Assembly: GCF_034653275.1 (NCBI RefSeq) | Contig: NZ_JAYEES010000003.1 | Span: 2,666,001-2,730,000, forward strand | From: Nitrospirillum sp034653275 | Lineage (GTDB): Bacteria; Pseudomonadota; Alphaproteobacteria; Azospirillales; Azospirillaceae | DNA: 64,000 nucleotides | Direction: 5' to 3' | In this document: positions 16,127-23,981 of the stretch, piece after piece | How the letters are laid out: each line of letters begins with the position of its first letter | Position numbering within the stretch: position 1 is the first letter of the stretch | Made by a program: the position numbers and the translations under genes | The notes under the pieces: model-generated | What the model was told of the DNA's origin: nothing | Databases searched by the model: none | The model's input: only the letters and a program-made list of their open reading frames with translations

Positions 16127-17824
16127 TCAGCGCAGGCCCTCGCGCACCACGCGGATGAGGCCGGCGGTGGAGCAGTCATGGCCACGGCGGGCGCCGCCCT
16201 CCAGCTCCGGCAGGATGGCCTTGGCCAGCTGCTTGCCCAGCTCCACCCCCCACTGGTCGAAGGAGTTCAGGTTCCACAGGATGCCCTGCACGAAAATCTT
16301 GTGCTCATAGAGGGCGATCAGCATGCCCAGGGTATGCGGGTCCAGCTTCTGGAACAGCAGGGTGTTGGTCGGGCGGTTGCCGGTGAAGACCTTGTGCGGC
16401 ACCAGGGCCTCCAGCTCCTCGCCATCCAGGCCTTGCGCCGCCAGCTCCGCCCGCGCCTCGTCCTCGGTCTTGCCCAGCAGCAGGGCCTCGGTCTGGGCCA
16501 GGAAGTTGGCCAGCAGCAGGGTGTGGTGGCGGCCCACCGGGTTCTGCGTCTCGATGGGCGCCAGGAAGTCGGCCGGGATCAGCGGCGTGCCCTGGTGGAT
16601 CAGCTGGTAGAAGGCGTGCTGGCCGTTGGTGCCGGGCTCGCCGAACAGCACCGGGCCGGTGGCGTAGTCCACCGGGCGGCCGTCGCGGTCCACGCCCTTG
16701 CCGTTGCTCTCCATGTCGGCCTGCTGCAGATAGGCCGGCAGGCGGGCCAGGTACTGGTCATAGGGCAGCACGGCGTAGGACTGGGCGTCCCAGAAATTCA
16801 CGTACCACAGGCCGATCAGGCCCATCAGCACGGGCATGTTGGCGGCCAGCGGGGCGGTGCGGAAATGCTCGTCCATCGCATGCGCGCCGGCCAGCAGCTC
16901 GGCGAAGCGGTCGGGCCCGATCATCAGCAGGATGGGCAGGCCGATGGCCGACCACAGGCTGTAGCGGCCGCCCACCCAGTCCCAGAAGCCGAACATGTTG
17001 TCGGTGTCGATGCCGAAGGCCGCGACCTCCTTGGCGTTGGTCGACACGGCCACGAAGTGCTTGGCCACCGCGTCCGCCGGCGCCCCCTGGGCCAGCAGCC
17101 ACTCGCGCGCCGTATGGGCGTTGGCCAGGGTCTCCTGCGTGGTGAAGGTCTTGGAGGCGATGATGAACAGCGTCGTCTCCGCATCCACCTTCCTCAGCAC
17201 CTCCGCGATGTGGGTGCCATCGACGTTGGAGACGAAATGCGCCTGCAGGTGCGGGTGGTGGTAGGGGGTCAGCGCCTGGGTCACCATGACGGGGCCCAGG
17301 TCGGACCCGCCGATGCCGATGTTGACGATGTCGGTGATGGGCTGGCCGGTCCAGCCGCGCCACGCCCCATCCCGCACGGCGGTGGCGAAGGCGCCCATGC
17401 GGTCCAGCACGGCGTGCACGTCCGGCACCACGTTGCGGCCCTCGACCAGCACCGTGGCGCCCTTGGGCTGGCGCAGGGCGGTGTGCAGAACGGCGCGGCC
17501 TTCCGTCAGGTTGATGGCGGCACCCGCGAACATGCGGTCGCGCCAGCCTTCCAGATCACGGGCGCGGGCGAAGTCCAGCAGCAGGGGCAGGGTCTCGTCG
17601 GTCAGCCGGTTCTTGGAATAGTCCAGCAGCAGGGTGCCCAACTTCAGGGAGTAGGTGTCGAACCGTTCCGGGTCGGCGGCGAACAGGTCGCGCATGTGCA
17701 CGCCGTCCAGCGCCTGGCGGTGCCGGGCCAGCGCCTGCCAGGCGGGTGTCTCAACCAGAGGAGTGTCCACGAGGGTCGGGTCTTGGGGGGGCGCGTCCTG
17801 GGTGGGGGTCTGCGTGGCGGACAT
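16127..17824 (-). CDS. pgi: glucose-6-phosphate isomerase
   Basis: A 565-residue glycolytic enzyme that interconverts glucose-6-phosphate and fructose-6-phosphate. Diagnostic segments are NIGIGGSDLGPVMV, ASKTFTTQETLANA, the GGRYSLWSAIGLPI signature, NGKGVDRDG, GTNGQHAFYQLIHQGT and the C-terminal FDQWGVELGKQLA. Length matches the roughly 550-residue family. The ATG at 17822-17824 follows AGGAGA at good spacing; the longer upstream reading lacks homology. It stands alone, divergent from the DUF2807 gene. Confidence 0.96.
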   Translation of the reverse strand: MSATQTPTQDAPPQDPTLVDTPLVETPAWQALARHRQALDGVHMRDLFAADPERFDTYSLKLGTLLLDYSKNRLTDETLPLLLDFARARDLEGWRDRMFAGAAINLTEGRAVLHTALRQPKGATVLVEGRNVVPDVHAVLDRMGAFATAVRDGAWRGWTGQPITDIVNIGIGGSDLGPVMVTQALTPYHHPHLQAHFVSNVDGTHIAEVLRKVDAETTLFIIASKTFTTQETLANAHTAREWLLAQGAPADAVAKHFVAVSTNAKEVAAFGIDTDNMFGFWDWVGGRYSLWSAIGLPILLMIGPDRFAELLAGAHAMDEHFRTAPLAANMPVLMGLIGLWYVNFWDAQSYAVLPYDQYLARLPAYLQQADMESNGKGVDRDGRPVDYATGPVLFGEPGTNGQHAFYQLIHQGTPLIPADFLAPIETQNPVGRHHTLLLANFLAQTEALLLGKTEDEARAELAAQGLDGEELEALVPHKVFTGNRPTNTLLFQKLDPHTLGMLIALYEHKIFVQGILWNLNSFDQWGVELGKQLAKAILPELEGGARRGHDCSTAGLIRVVREGLR

Positions 17825-18135
17825 CGTTCTCTCCTGACCTGTGGCCAGGGGCGCCCGGATCCCATTATCCCGCCCCTGGAAAGCCCCAGGGGTGTAGCAC
17901 GGCTGGGGATGGTTAAGCAGCGTTTCGGATGGGGATTTCGTCCATTTGACGCGAATTTGTCTTCGTTTTTGACGTCTGGCGCGGCGGCCCGGCCGGACCA
18001 CATGGGTGGACCGCATGGGGCCACTTGGCGTGCGCCGGCCGCCCGGACCGGTTCCATCGCCCGCTGCGTCCTTGATCCCCACGGCCGCGCGGTGACAATG
18101 GGGATAATGCCGCAACCATAGACGAGTCCGGTCCC
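17825..18135. other. divergent intergenic region, pgi / DUF2807
   Basis: No gene is evident in these 311 bp. They hold a 7-bp inverted repeat (17873-17879 with 17886-17892, CCCCTGG/CCAGGGG), GATAAT hexamers on both strands (near 18103 for the plus strand), and an AT-rich patch near 17945-17975 with two TTGACG copies. No complete promoter with a good -35 and spacer could be assigned. Confidence 0.4.
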
Positions 18136-19169
18136 ATGTCCCGTCCCCACCGTATCGCCCTCGCCCTGCCCCTGTCGCTCGCGGCGCTCACCGCCGCCGG
18201 CGCCGCCTGGGCGGGAGAGCGCAGCTGGGCCCTGGATGGGCGGGAGCTGCGGGTCACCACCCCCTGCGCCCGCACCGTGGACATCACCGCCTCCGCCAGC
18301 GCGCGCGACGTGCGCATCCAGGCCACGGCCGACGACCCCAAGGAATTGGACCAACTGACCGCCAGCGGCGGCGGAACGGCCCAACTGGGCATCAGCGGCC
18401 GCCGCTGCTACCGCGAGGGGGACGATTGGAAGCGCTGGCAGCCGACGCTGCGCATCACCATCACCGTGCCCGCCGGCATCCCGCTTGACGTGCAGGAGGG
18501 CGGGTCGACCGATTACCAGGCCAGTGGCGGCTTCGGGGCCCTGGCGCTGACGCTGGACGGTTCGGGCAATTTCAAGGTCGACCGCGTGGCCGGCGGCGCC
18601 CAGGTGCGCGTCCACGGGTCGGGCGATACCCAGCTGGACCGCCTGGAGGGCGCGCTGAAGGTGCGGGTGGCTGGGTCGGGCAATGTCGGTATCACCCAGA
18701 TGGCGGGACCGTCCACCGACCTGGAGAGCAGCGGCAGCGGCACCATCACCATCGGCGGGGGCAGCGGCGGCACCACCCAGGCCAAGCTCAGCGGCTCGGG
18801 CAACGTGACGCTGCCGGCCGTTCAGGACCTGCGCCTGACCATCGACGGCTCGGGCGACCTGGTGGTGGCCAAGGCGCAAGGGGCGCTGTCGGCCCACCTG
18901 GGCGGCTCGGGCACGCTGACCATCCATGCCGTGTCGGCCCCCACCGCCCAGCTGAAGCAGTCGGGCAACGGCGACATCACCATCGATGGGGGGAAATTGG
19001 CACCCTGTCGTCCGCCATCAGCGGCAGCGGCGACCAGGTGTTGCGCGTCAAGGTCACCGACGCCACCCTCTCGCTGAGCGGCAGCGGCGACGTGAAGATC
19101 GACCAGGTGACCGGCCGGCTGGACCAGGCGCACAGCGGCAGCGGCAGCGTCCACGTGGGCGGACGCTGA
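18136..19169 (+). CDS. DUF2807 (GIN-domain) exported protein, apparent frameshift
   Basis: A secreted protein with an N-terminal signal peptide (ALALPLSLAALTAAGAAWA) followed by a repetitive beta-solenoid of SGSGD-type turns (LDGSGNFKV, VHGSGDTQL, VAGSGNVGI, LSGSGNVTL), the pattern of the DUF2807 head-GIN domain. In the frame as given, translation leaves this pattern after DITIDGG and stops at 19077. The SGSGD pattern resumes in another frame (GTLSSAISGSGDQVL to SVHVGGR) and ends at 19169. The switch lies at G6 (18988-18993); a seventh G would restore one protein of about 345 residues. Function unknown. Confidence 0.75.
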
Positions 19170-19199
19170 CCCGCCGGCCTTTTGCCACCGCGCCCCTTC

Positions 19200-19814
19200 C
19201 TACCGCGCCTGACGGCGGGCTGGCCGCACCATGGTCCGGGACCGGGGCAGGCGCACCGGTTCCGCCTTGGCGGCCGGCTCATCCTCATCCACGTCGAATA
19301 GACTGTCCTTGGCCCTGTCCTTCGCCCCCGCCGCCATCTCGGGGGCCGGCATGGGCGCCCGCAGGGCGTTGGGCATGACGGTCAGCGGCAGGCCGATGGC
19401 GCTGCCCAGGGCCTCCGCCATCTCCTTGGGCAGGGGGCCGCCCGCCATGGTCTTGACCGCCAGGGTGGGGGTGACGCCCTGGGGCAGCATGGCGTCGTCG
19501 CTGAGCGCGCGGTATTCCCGCACCAGTTCCTGCAGGGTGGCCCACACGGACCGGATTTCCCCCTCCAACACCTCGCGGCGGCGGTGCAGGGCGGCAGGAT
19601 CCGCCTTGATAGCGGCAAGGATCGCCGCGATGGGAATGCCGTCGATATGGTCGGGAGCGGGGGCGGCGCGGGCGCCGCCACGGCGCCGGTCCAGGCCATT
19701 GGGCATGGGATTGTCCTGCAAAACCGCGGGCGCCGGGCTTTCCGGGGCGTTGCGACCCGTCAGGGCGGCAACCGGGAAGAAGCGTGCCTTGAAATCCTCG
19801 AACGTGAACGTCAT
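19200..19814 (-). CDS. hypothetical protein, 204 residues
   Basis: I do not recognise this protein. It begins MTFTFEDFKARFFPVAALTG, has a charged helical middle (HRRREVLEGEIRSVWATLQELV) and an Ala/Pro-rich acidic to basic tail, with no signal peptide or membrane segment. Codon use is like its neighbours. It lies downstream of two M16 peptidase genes on the same strand, 80 bp after their end, so it may share their transcript. Confidence 0.6.
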   Translation of the reverse strand: MTFTFEDFKARFFPVAALTGRNAPESPAPAVLQDNPMPNGLDRRRGGARAAPAPDHIDGIPIAAILAAIKADPAALHRRREVLEGEIRSVWATLQELVREYRALSDDAMLPQGVTPTLAVKTMAGGPLPKEMAEALGSAIGLPLTVMPNALRAPMPAPEMAAGAKDRAKDSLFDVDEDEPAAKAEPVRLPRSRTMVRPARRQAR

Positions 19815-19894
19815 CGGAAACCCCCAGTTGCCAAGATCGCGGACGGGGATACCTCAGCAACTCCTATGCCAAAGGTTAGCCGGGGAACCGTTGC

Positions 19895-21259
19895 TCAACG
19901 CAGCGGGCCGGTGGCCCCGCCGACCACCACAGTGGCCATGGCATCGGGACGCAACAGCCTGGCAGCCACCCGCTGGACATCGGCCAGCGTCACCCGGCGC
20001 AGCAGGGCGTTCCGATGGTCGAGGAAACCGGCGGCGTAGCCATCGCGGCGAATATCCAGCAACAGCGCGGCGATGGCGCGGTCGTTGGTGAATTGCAGGG
20101 GAAAGGAGCCGGTCAGATAGGTCTGGGCGTCGCGCAGTTCCCGCGCGGTCACCCCGTGGGCGGCCACCTCCGCCAGGGTGTGGCGCACCAGGCCCAAGGC
20201 CTGTTCCACCGTGGCGTTGGCGGTGGAGCCGCTGACGATGAACAGATCGGCATGGGCATAGGATTGCAAATTGCATTGCACATCGTAAGACAAGCCGCTC
20301 CGGGTGCGCACCGCATCCGCCAAACGCGACTCCAGGCCCTCCCCGCCCAGGATGTGGCTCAGCAACAGCGCGGCGGGCCAGTCGGGGTCGCCCGGGGGAA
20401 TGCCCGCCCCCGCCTGCACGAACAGGCTCTGCGGCCCCGGCCAGGGCACGGCGACCGGCGGAGCGCCAGTGGCGGGGCGCGCATCGGGAATGGTGGCGGG
20501 CGCGGAGGCGGCCGGCAGCGCGCCGAAAATCCAATCCACCGCCGCCGCCAGTTCCGCCGGGTCGATGTCGCCCGCCGCCGTCACCAGCAGTCCTTCCCGG
20601 GCCAGGCGCCGGTCGGCGAAGCCCCGCAGGTCGTCGGCGGTGATGGCGGCCAATGTGTCGGACGTGCCACGCAGGGGGCGGCCGTAGGGATGGCCCGGGA
20701 ACAGCTGGCGGGCCAGGGCATGGTAGGCGACCGTGACAGGGTCCGCCTCCTCCCGCCGCACGGCCACCTGCAACTGGCCCCGGATGCGGGCGACCGCGTC
20801 GGCGTCGAAGCGCGGCGCCGTCAGGGCCAGGCGGGCCAGGGTGAACGCCTCCTCCCGATTCTCCCGCAGGGTCAGCAGCGCGCCGGAGAACCAGTCGCGG
20901 CTGGCGTTGAAGGCCAGGCCGATGGAATGGTCGGCCAAGCGATTCTGGAAGGCGGCGGAGTCCAGGTCACCCGCCCCCTCGTCCAGCAGGCCGGCCGCCA
21001 TGGCGGCCAAGCCCAGCTGGTCGGCGGGATCGGTGGCGGCCCCGCCGCGGAAGGACCAGTCCAGCGCGATGATGGGGTTCTTGGCGTCGCGCACCAGCCA
21101 GACCTCGATGCCGCCCGGGCTGACCACGCGTTCCATGAGAGACGCCCTGACCGGGAGCGCCTCGGCCGGGGACGCCTCAGCCGCCATCGGCGCGCGCGGC
21201 GGAAGGGCGGCCAGCAGCCCCAGCGCCAGCACCCCACACAGGCCCTTCCCCCACTTCAT
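19895..21259 (-). CDS. M16 family peptidase-like subunit lacking the zinc motif
   Basis: An exported protein of about 454 residues with a signal peptide (GVLALGLLAALPPRAPMAA). It has the M16 fold (FRGGAATDPADQLGLAAMAA, GHPYGRPLRGT, RTRSGLSYDV) but not the HXXEH zinc motif; where it is expected the sequence reads GLLDEGAGDLD. Paired inactive and active M16 proteins usually form a heterodimer. It overlaps the upstream M16 gene by ATGA, which supports a coupled pair. Substrate unknown. Confidence 0.85.
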   Translation of the reverse strand: MKWGKGLCGVLALGLLAALPPRAPMAAEASPAEALPVRASLMERVVSPGGIEVWLVRDAKNPIIALDWSFRGGAATDPADQLGLAAMAAGLLDEGAGDLDSAAFQNRLADHSIGLAFNASRDWFSGALLTLRENREEAFTLARLALTAPRFDADAVARIRGQLQVAVRREEADPVTVAYHALARQLFPGHPYGRPLRGTSDTLAAITADDLRGFADRRLAREGLLVTAAGDIDPAELAAAVDWIFGALPAASAPATIPDARPATGAPPVAVPWPGPQSLFVQAGAGIPPGDPDWPAALLLSHILGGEGLESRLADAVRTRSGLSYDVQCNLQSYAHADLFIVSGSTANATVEQALGLVRHTLAEVAAHGVTARELRDAQTYLTGSFPLQFTNDRAIAALLLDIRRDGYAAGFLDHRNALLRRVTLADVQRVAARLLRPDAMATVVVGGATGPLR

Positions 21260-22683
21260 CGGACGGCCCCCTGCGCCATGCCTTGCGCCGCCGCCACGTC
21301 CTCCAGTTCCTCCTCCGGCGTCGGGGCGTCGGGGTCGGGCAGCAGCAGGGCGGTGACGGAGCCCTGGCCCCCCAGCACCCCGCGCAGGGCGCGGTTCACG
21401 TCGTCCACCGTCACGGTAGCGATGCGGTCGGGCCAGGCCTCGACATCGGCGACGCCCTGCCCCGTGGTCAGCGCCACGCCGAATTCCGAGGCGGGGCCTT
21501 GCAGGCTGTCGCGGGCGTAGATGGCGCCGACCCGCAGGCGCCGGATGGCGGCCGCCACCTCCGCCGCGCCGACGCCGTCGTGCAGCAGGCGGGCCAGCTC
21601 GGCGTTCAGGCCGGCCTCGGCATCCGCCACCGCCACGTCCGGCCCGGGCACCACGCCCAGGCTGAACTGACCCGGCCCCAGCGCGTCGGCCAAGTAATCG
21701 ACGCTGACCCCCGCCGCCAGGCGCTGGCGCACCACCAGCGCCTGGTAGAGGCGGCCGGTGGCGCCACCGCCCAGGATGGTCTGTAACACCTCCAGCGCGT
21801 AGACCTGCGCCGGCTCGGCGGCCCAACCGTGGGAGGGGGCCAACCATATCCGGCTCAGCGACGGCTGGCGCACCTGGGCGTCCTTCAGTTCGATGCGGCG
21901 CCCCTCCCCGCCGGCCGACACCGCCCCCCGCGCCGCCACCCGGTCGGGGACCGGGCGGGCGGGGATGCGGCCGAAGGTGGCCTCCGCCAGGGGGCGCAGG
22001 GTGGCGGCGCTGATGTCGCCCGCCACCACCAGCACGGCGTTGTTGGGCGCGTACCAGGCGCGATAGTAGGCCTGGGCGTCGGCCGGGGTCAGGGCGGCCA
22101 CCTCCCCGGGCCGGCCCACCACGGGCCTGGCATAGGGATAGGCCTGGAACAGGGCCGCCTGCACCCGTTCCCGCAGGCGGGCGGCGGGGCTGGCCTCCGT
22201 CCGCTGCCGCCGCTCGTTCAGCACCACCGCCAGTTCCGGCGCCGCCGTCGCGGGCATGATGCGCAGATTGGCCATGCGGTCGGCCTCCAACCGCAGGGTC
22301 AGGGGCAACTGGTCGCGCGCGATGGTCTGGAAATAGGCCGTCTGGTCCTGGTTGGTGTAGGCGTTCTCCACCCCGCCATGCGCCGCCACCCGCCGGGAAA
22401 AGGCGCCGGATGGCACGGTGGCCGTGCCCCGGAACATCAGGTGCTCCAGGTAATGGGCGACGCCTGACTTGCCCGCCGGCTCATCCGCGGCACCGGCCTT
22501 GTAGAACAGCATCTGGGTGACGACCGGGGCGCGGTGGTTGGGCACCACCACCACCTGCAGGCCATTGGCCAGCGTGAAGGTCTCGGGATCGAAAACCCGG
22601 GCCAGGGCCGCCGCCGGCATCATGAGGGCAAGCGCCAGGGCCGCGAACCGCGTCCCCCAGAAAGGCCGCCAAAAGACGCCCAA
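21256..22683 (-). CDS. M16 family zinc metallopeptidase, catalytic subunit
   Basis: An exported protein with the intact zinc motif HYLEH (in VAHYLEHLMFRGT) and the downstream glutamate region AHGGVENAYTNQDQTAY of pitrilysin-type M16 peptidases. It partners the inactive M16 protein that follows it with ATGA overlap. The start is uncertain. I chose a TTG at 22681-22683, which leaves a typical signal peptide ending PAAALA before RVFDPE. The next upstream ATG (22803) adds 40 residues without family character and lies beside the preceding gene's terminator. Confidence 0.85.
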   Translation of the reverse strand: MGVFWRPFWGTRFAALALALMMPAAALARVFDPETFTLANGLQVVVVPNHRAPVVTQMLFYKAGAADEPAGKSGVAHYLEHLMFRGTATVPSGAFSRRVAAHGGVENAYTNQDQTAYFQTIARDQLPLTLRLEADRMANLRIMPATAAPELAVVLNERRQRTEASPAARLRERVQAALFQAYPYARPVVGRPGEVAALTPADAQAYYRAWYAPNNAVLVVAGDISAATLRPLAEATFGRIPARPVPDRVAARGAVSAGGEGRRIELKDAQVRQPSLSRIWLAPSHGWAAEPAQVYALEVLQTILGGGATGRLYQALVVRQRLAAGVSVDYLADALGPGQFSLGVVPGPDVAVADAEAGLNAELARLLHDGVGAAEVAAAIRRLRVGAIYARDSLQGPASEFGVALTTGQGVADVEAWPDRIATVTVDDVNRALRGVLGGQGSVTALLLPDPDAPTPEEELEDVAAAQGMAQGAVR

Positions 22684-22811
22684 GGCCCCGCCACTCCCGC
22701 TACATGCCGCCCCGTTTCCCAGAGGAATAACATGGGTGCGGCACGGCCCCAAGGGAAGCTGGCGTTGGGATGCGCACGCCGGCACCGTCCTGCCAGCCGC
22801 CATCACGCGCA

Positions 22812-22853
22812 CAACAAAAGGCCCGGGCGGGATGTCATCCCGTCCGGGCCTTT
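22812..22853 (-). terminator. rho-independent terminator after the DUF3035 gene
   Basis: A 17-bp stem (22817-22833 with 22837-22853, one G-T wobble) around a 3-nt loop. Read on the minus strand it is followed by TTTTGTTG. It sits directly after the lipoprotein gene and before the M16 pair, so the M16 genes probably have their own promoter or depend on readthrough. Confidence 0.8.
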
Positions 22854-22866
22854 GAACCCTGCTCCC

Positions 22867-23373
22867 TTAGCGGGAAGAACCGGCGGAGCTGCTGTCGCGC
22901 TGCACCGTCGGGCCGTTTGCCGCCGGCTTGTCGTCGCCCTTCCAGAACATCAGGCTGTCCAGGAAGCCACGGTCGCCGACCACGGTGCCCGGCCATTCCT
23001 TGTCGATGATCTTGCGGATCTGGGGATCGGCCTGGTCGCCGCCGGCCTTGGCCACCAGGGCGGCCTCGCCCTTGCTCTGGTTGGCGGTGGCGGAAGCCAC
23101 GGCCGTCGCCTCGGTGGTGGCGGCGCCGAACACGGTGCTGGTGGCGCGCGTCTCCTTCACGATTTCCTGCGGGCGCGGGCTGCCCGGCTGCGGCGGACGC
23201 AGGTTGAAATCGGGCGGCACCTCCAGCGGCGCGCGCGCCAGCACCCGGAACTCGTCCGGAGTCGGGCGCGACCCGCCGAACAGGTAGTCCAGGCTGTCAC
23301 ACCCCGTCAGGGCTGCCAAACCGGCCGCCGCGAGCATCAGCCGCGCGCTAAACACCTTAGAATTCTCGCCCAT
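22867..23373 (-). CDS. DUF3035 family lipoprotein
   Basis: A 168-residue lipoprotein. The signal peptide ends in the lipobox LTGC (AGLAALTGCDSL), and the family signature PDEFRVLARAPLEVPPDFNL follows. The rest is low-complexity and ends DSLMFWKGDDKP. The ATG at 23371-23373 gives a normal lipoprotein signal. It follows lspA, whose product is the peptidase that matures lipoproteins such as this one. Function unknown. Confidence 0.85.
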   Translation of the reverse strand: MGENSKVFSARLMLAAAGLAALTGCDSLDYLFGGSRPTPDEFRVLARAPLEVPPDFNLRPPQPGSPRPQEIVKETRATSTVFGAATTEATAVASATANQSKGEAALVAKAGGDQADPQIRKIIDKEWPGTVVGDRGFLDSLMFWKGDDKPAANGPTVQRDSSSAGSSR

Positions 23374-23483
23374 ATCCTCGTCCGTCGAATGTAGGCCCCG
23401 AACCCCGGGACCCCCGTGAACCTGACCCAAAAACGGAACCAACCCCATCCGCGGAGCCCCACCGCTCCGTTGACGGCGACACC

Positions 23484-23981
23484 CTACCGCGTCGCGGGCT
23501 TGACGAACAGCCCATCCACGACCAGCACCAGCATGCCGACGACGATGCCGCTATCGGCAACGTTGAATGCCGGCCAATGCCACGCCGCGATGTGGAAGTC
23601 CAGAAAATCAACGACGGCGCCCAGGCGCAGCCGGTCGATCACGTTCCCCAAAGCCCCGCCGATCACCATGCCGGCGCACACCGCCTCGATCAGGCGGGCC
23701 GCGCGGCGCATCCACACCGCCATGGCGGCGGTGATGACCAGGGCTAACACGATCAACATGACCGTCCCCGTCGCGCCGCCCTGATTAAACAGGCCGAAGC
23801 TGACGCCGTGGTTCCACACCAGCACCAGGTTGAAGAAGGGCAGCAGGGTCACGCCGTCGCCGGCCTCGGCGAAGCGGTCCAGGATGGCGGCCTTGCTGGC
23901 CTGGTCGGCGGCCAGGATGACGGCCGCCGCCAACAGGCCGGGAACGCCGAACCGCCCCAACACGCGGGTCAGCATGCTCAT
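23484..23981 (-). CDS. lspA: lipoprotein signal peptidase
   Basis: A 165-residue inner-membrane aspartyl protease that removes signal peptides from prolipoproteins. It has four hydrophobic segments and the two catalytic aspartates in GNVIDRLRLGAVVDFLDF and AFNVADSGIVVG; AADQASKAAI and WNHGVSFGLF are further family motifs. Its start overlaps the ileS stop, so the two are translationally coupled. The ileS-lspA order is widespread in Proteobacteria. Confidence 0.95.
   Translation of the reverse strand: MSMLTRVLGRFGVPGLLAAAVILAADQASKAAILDRFAEAGDGVTLLPFFNLVLVWNHGVSFGLFNQGGATGTVMLIVLALVITAAMAVWMRRAARLIEAVCAGMVIGGALGNVIDRLRLGAVVDFLDFHIAAWHWPAFNVADSGIVVGMLVLVVDGLFVKPATR

Noticed and set aside
15069..16310. 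Repetitive Arg/Ser/Ala-rich plus-strand frame across the pentapeptide gene
   Set aside because: It mirrors the DNA periodicity of the pentapeptide repeats; those repeats are also not CRISPR, since there are no identical repeats with unique spacers.
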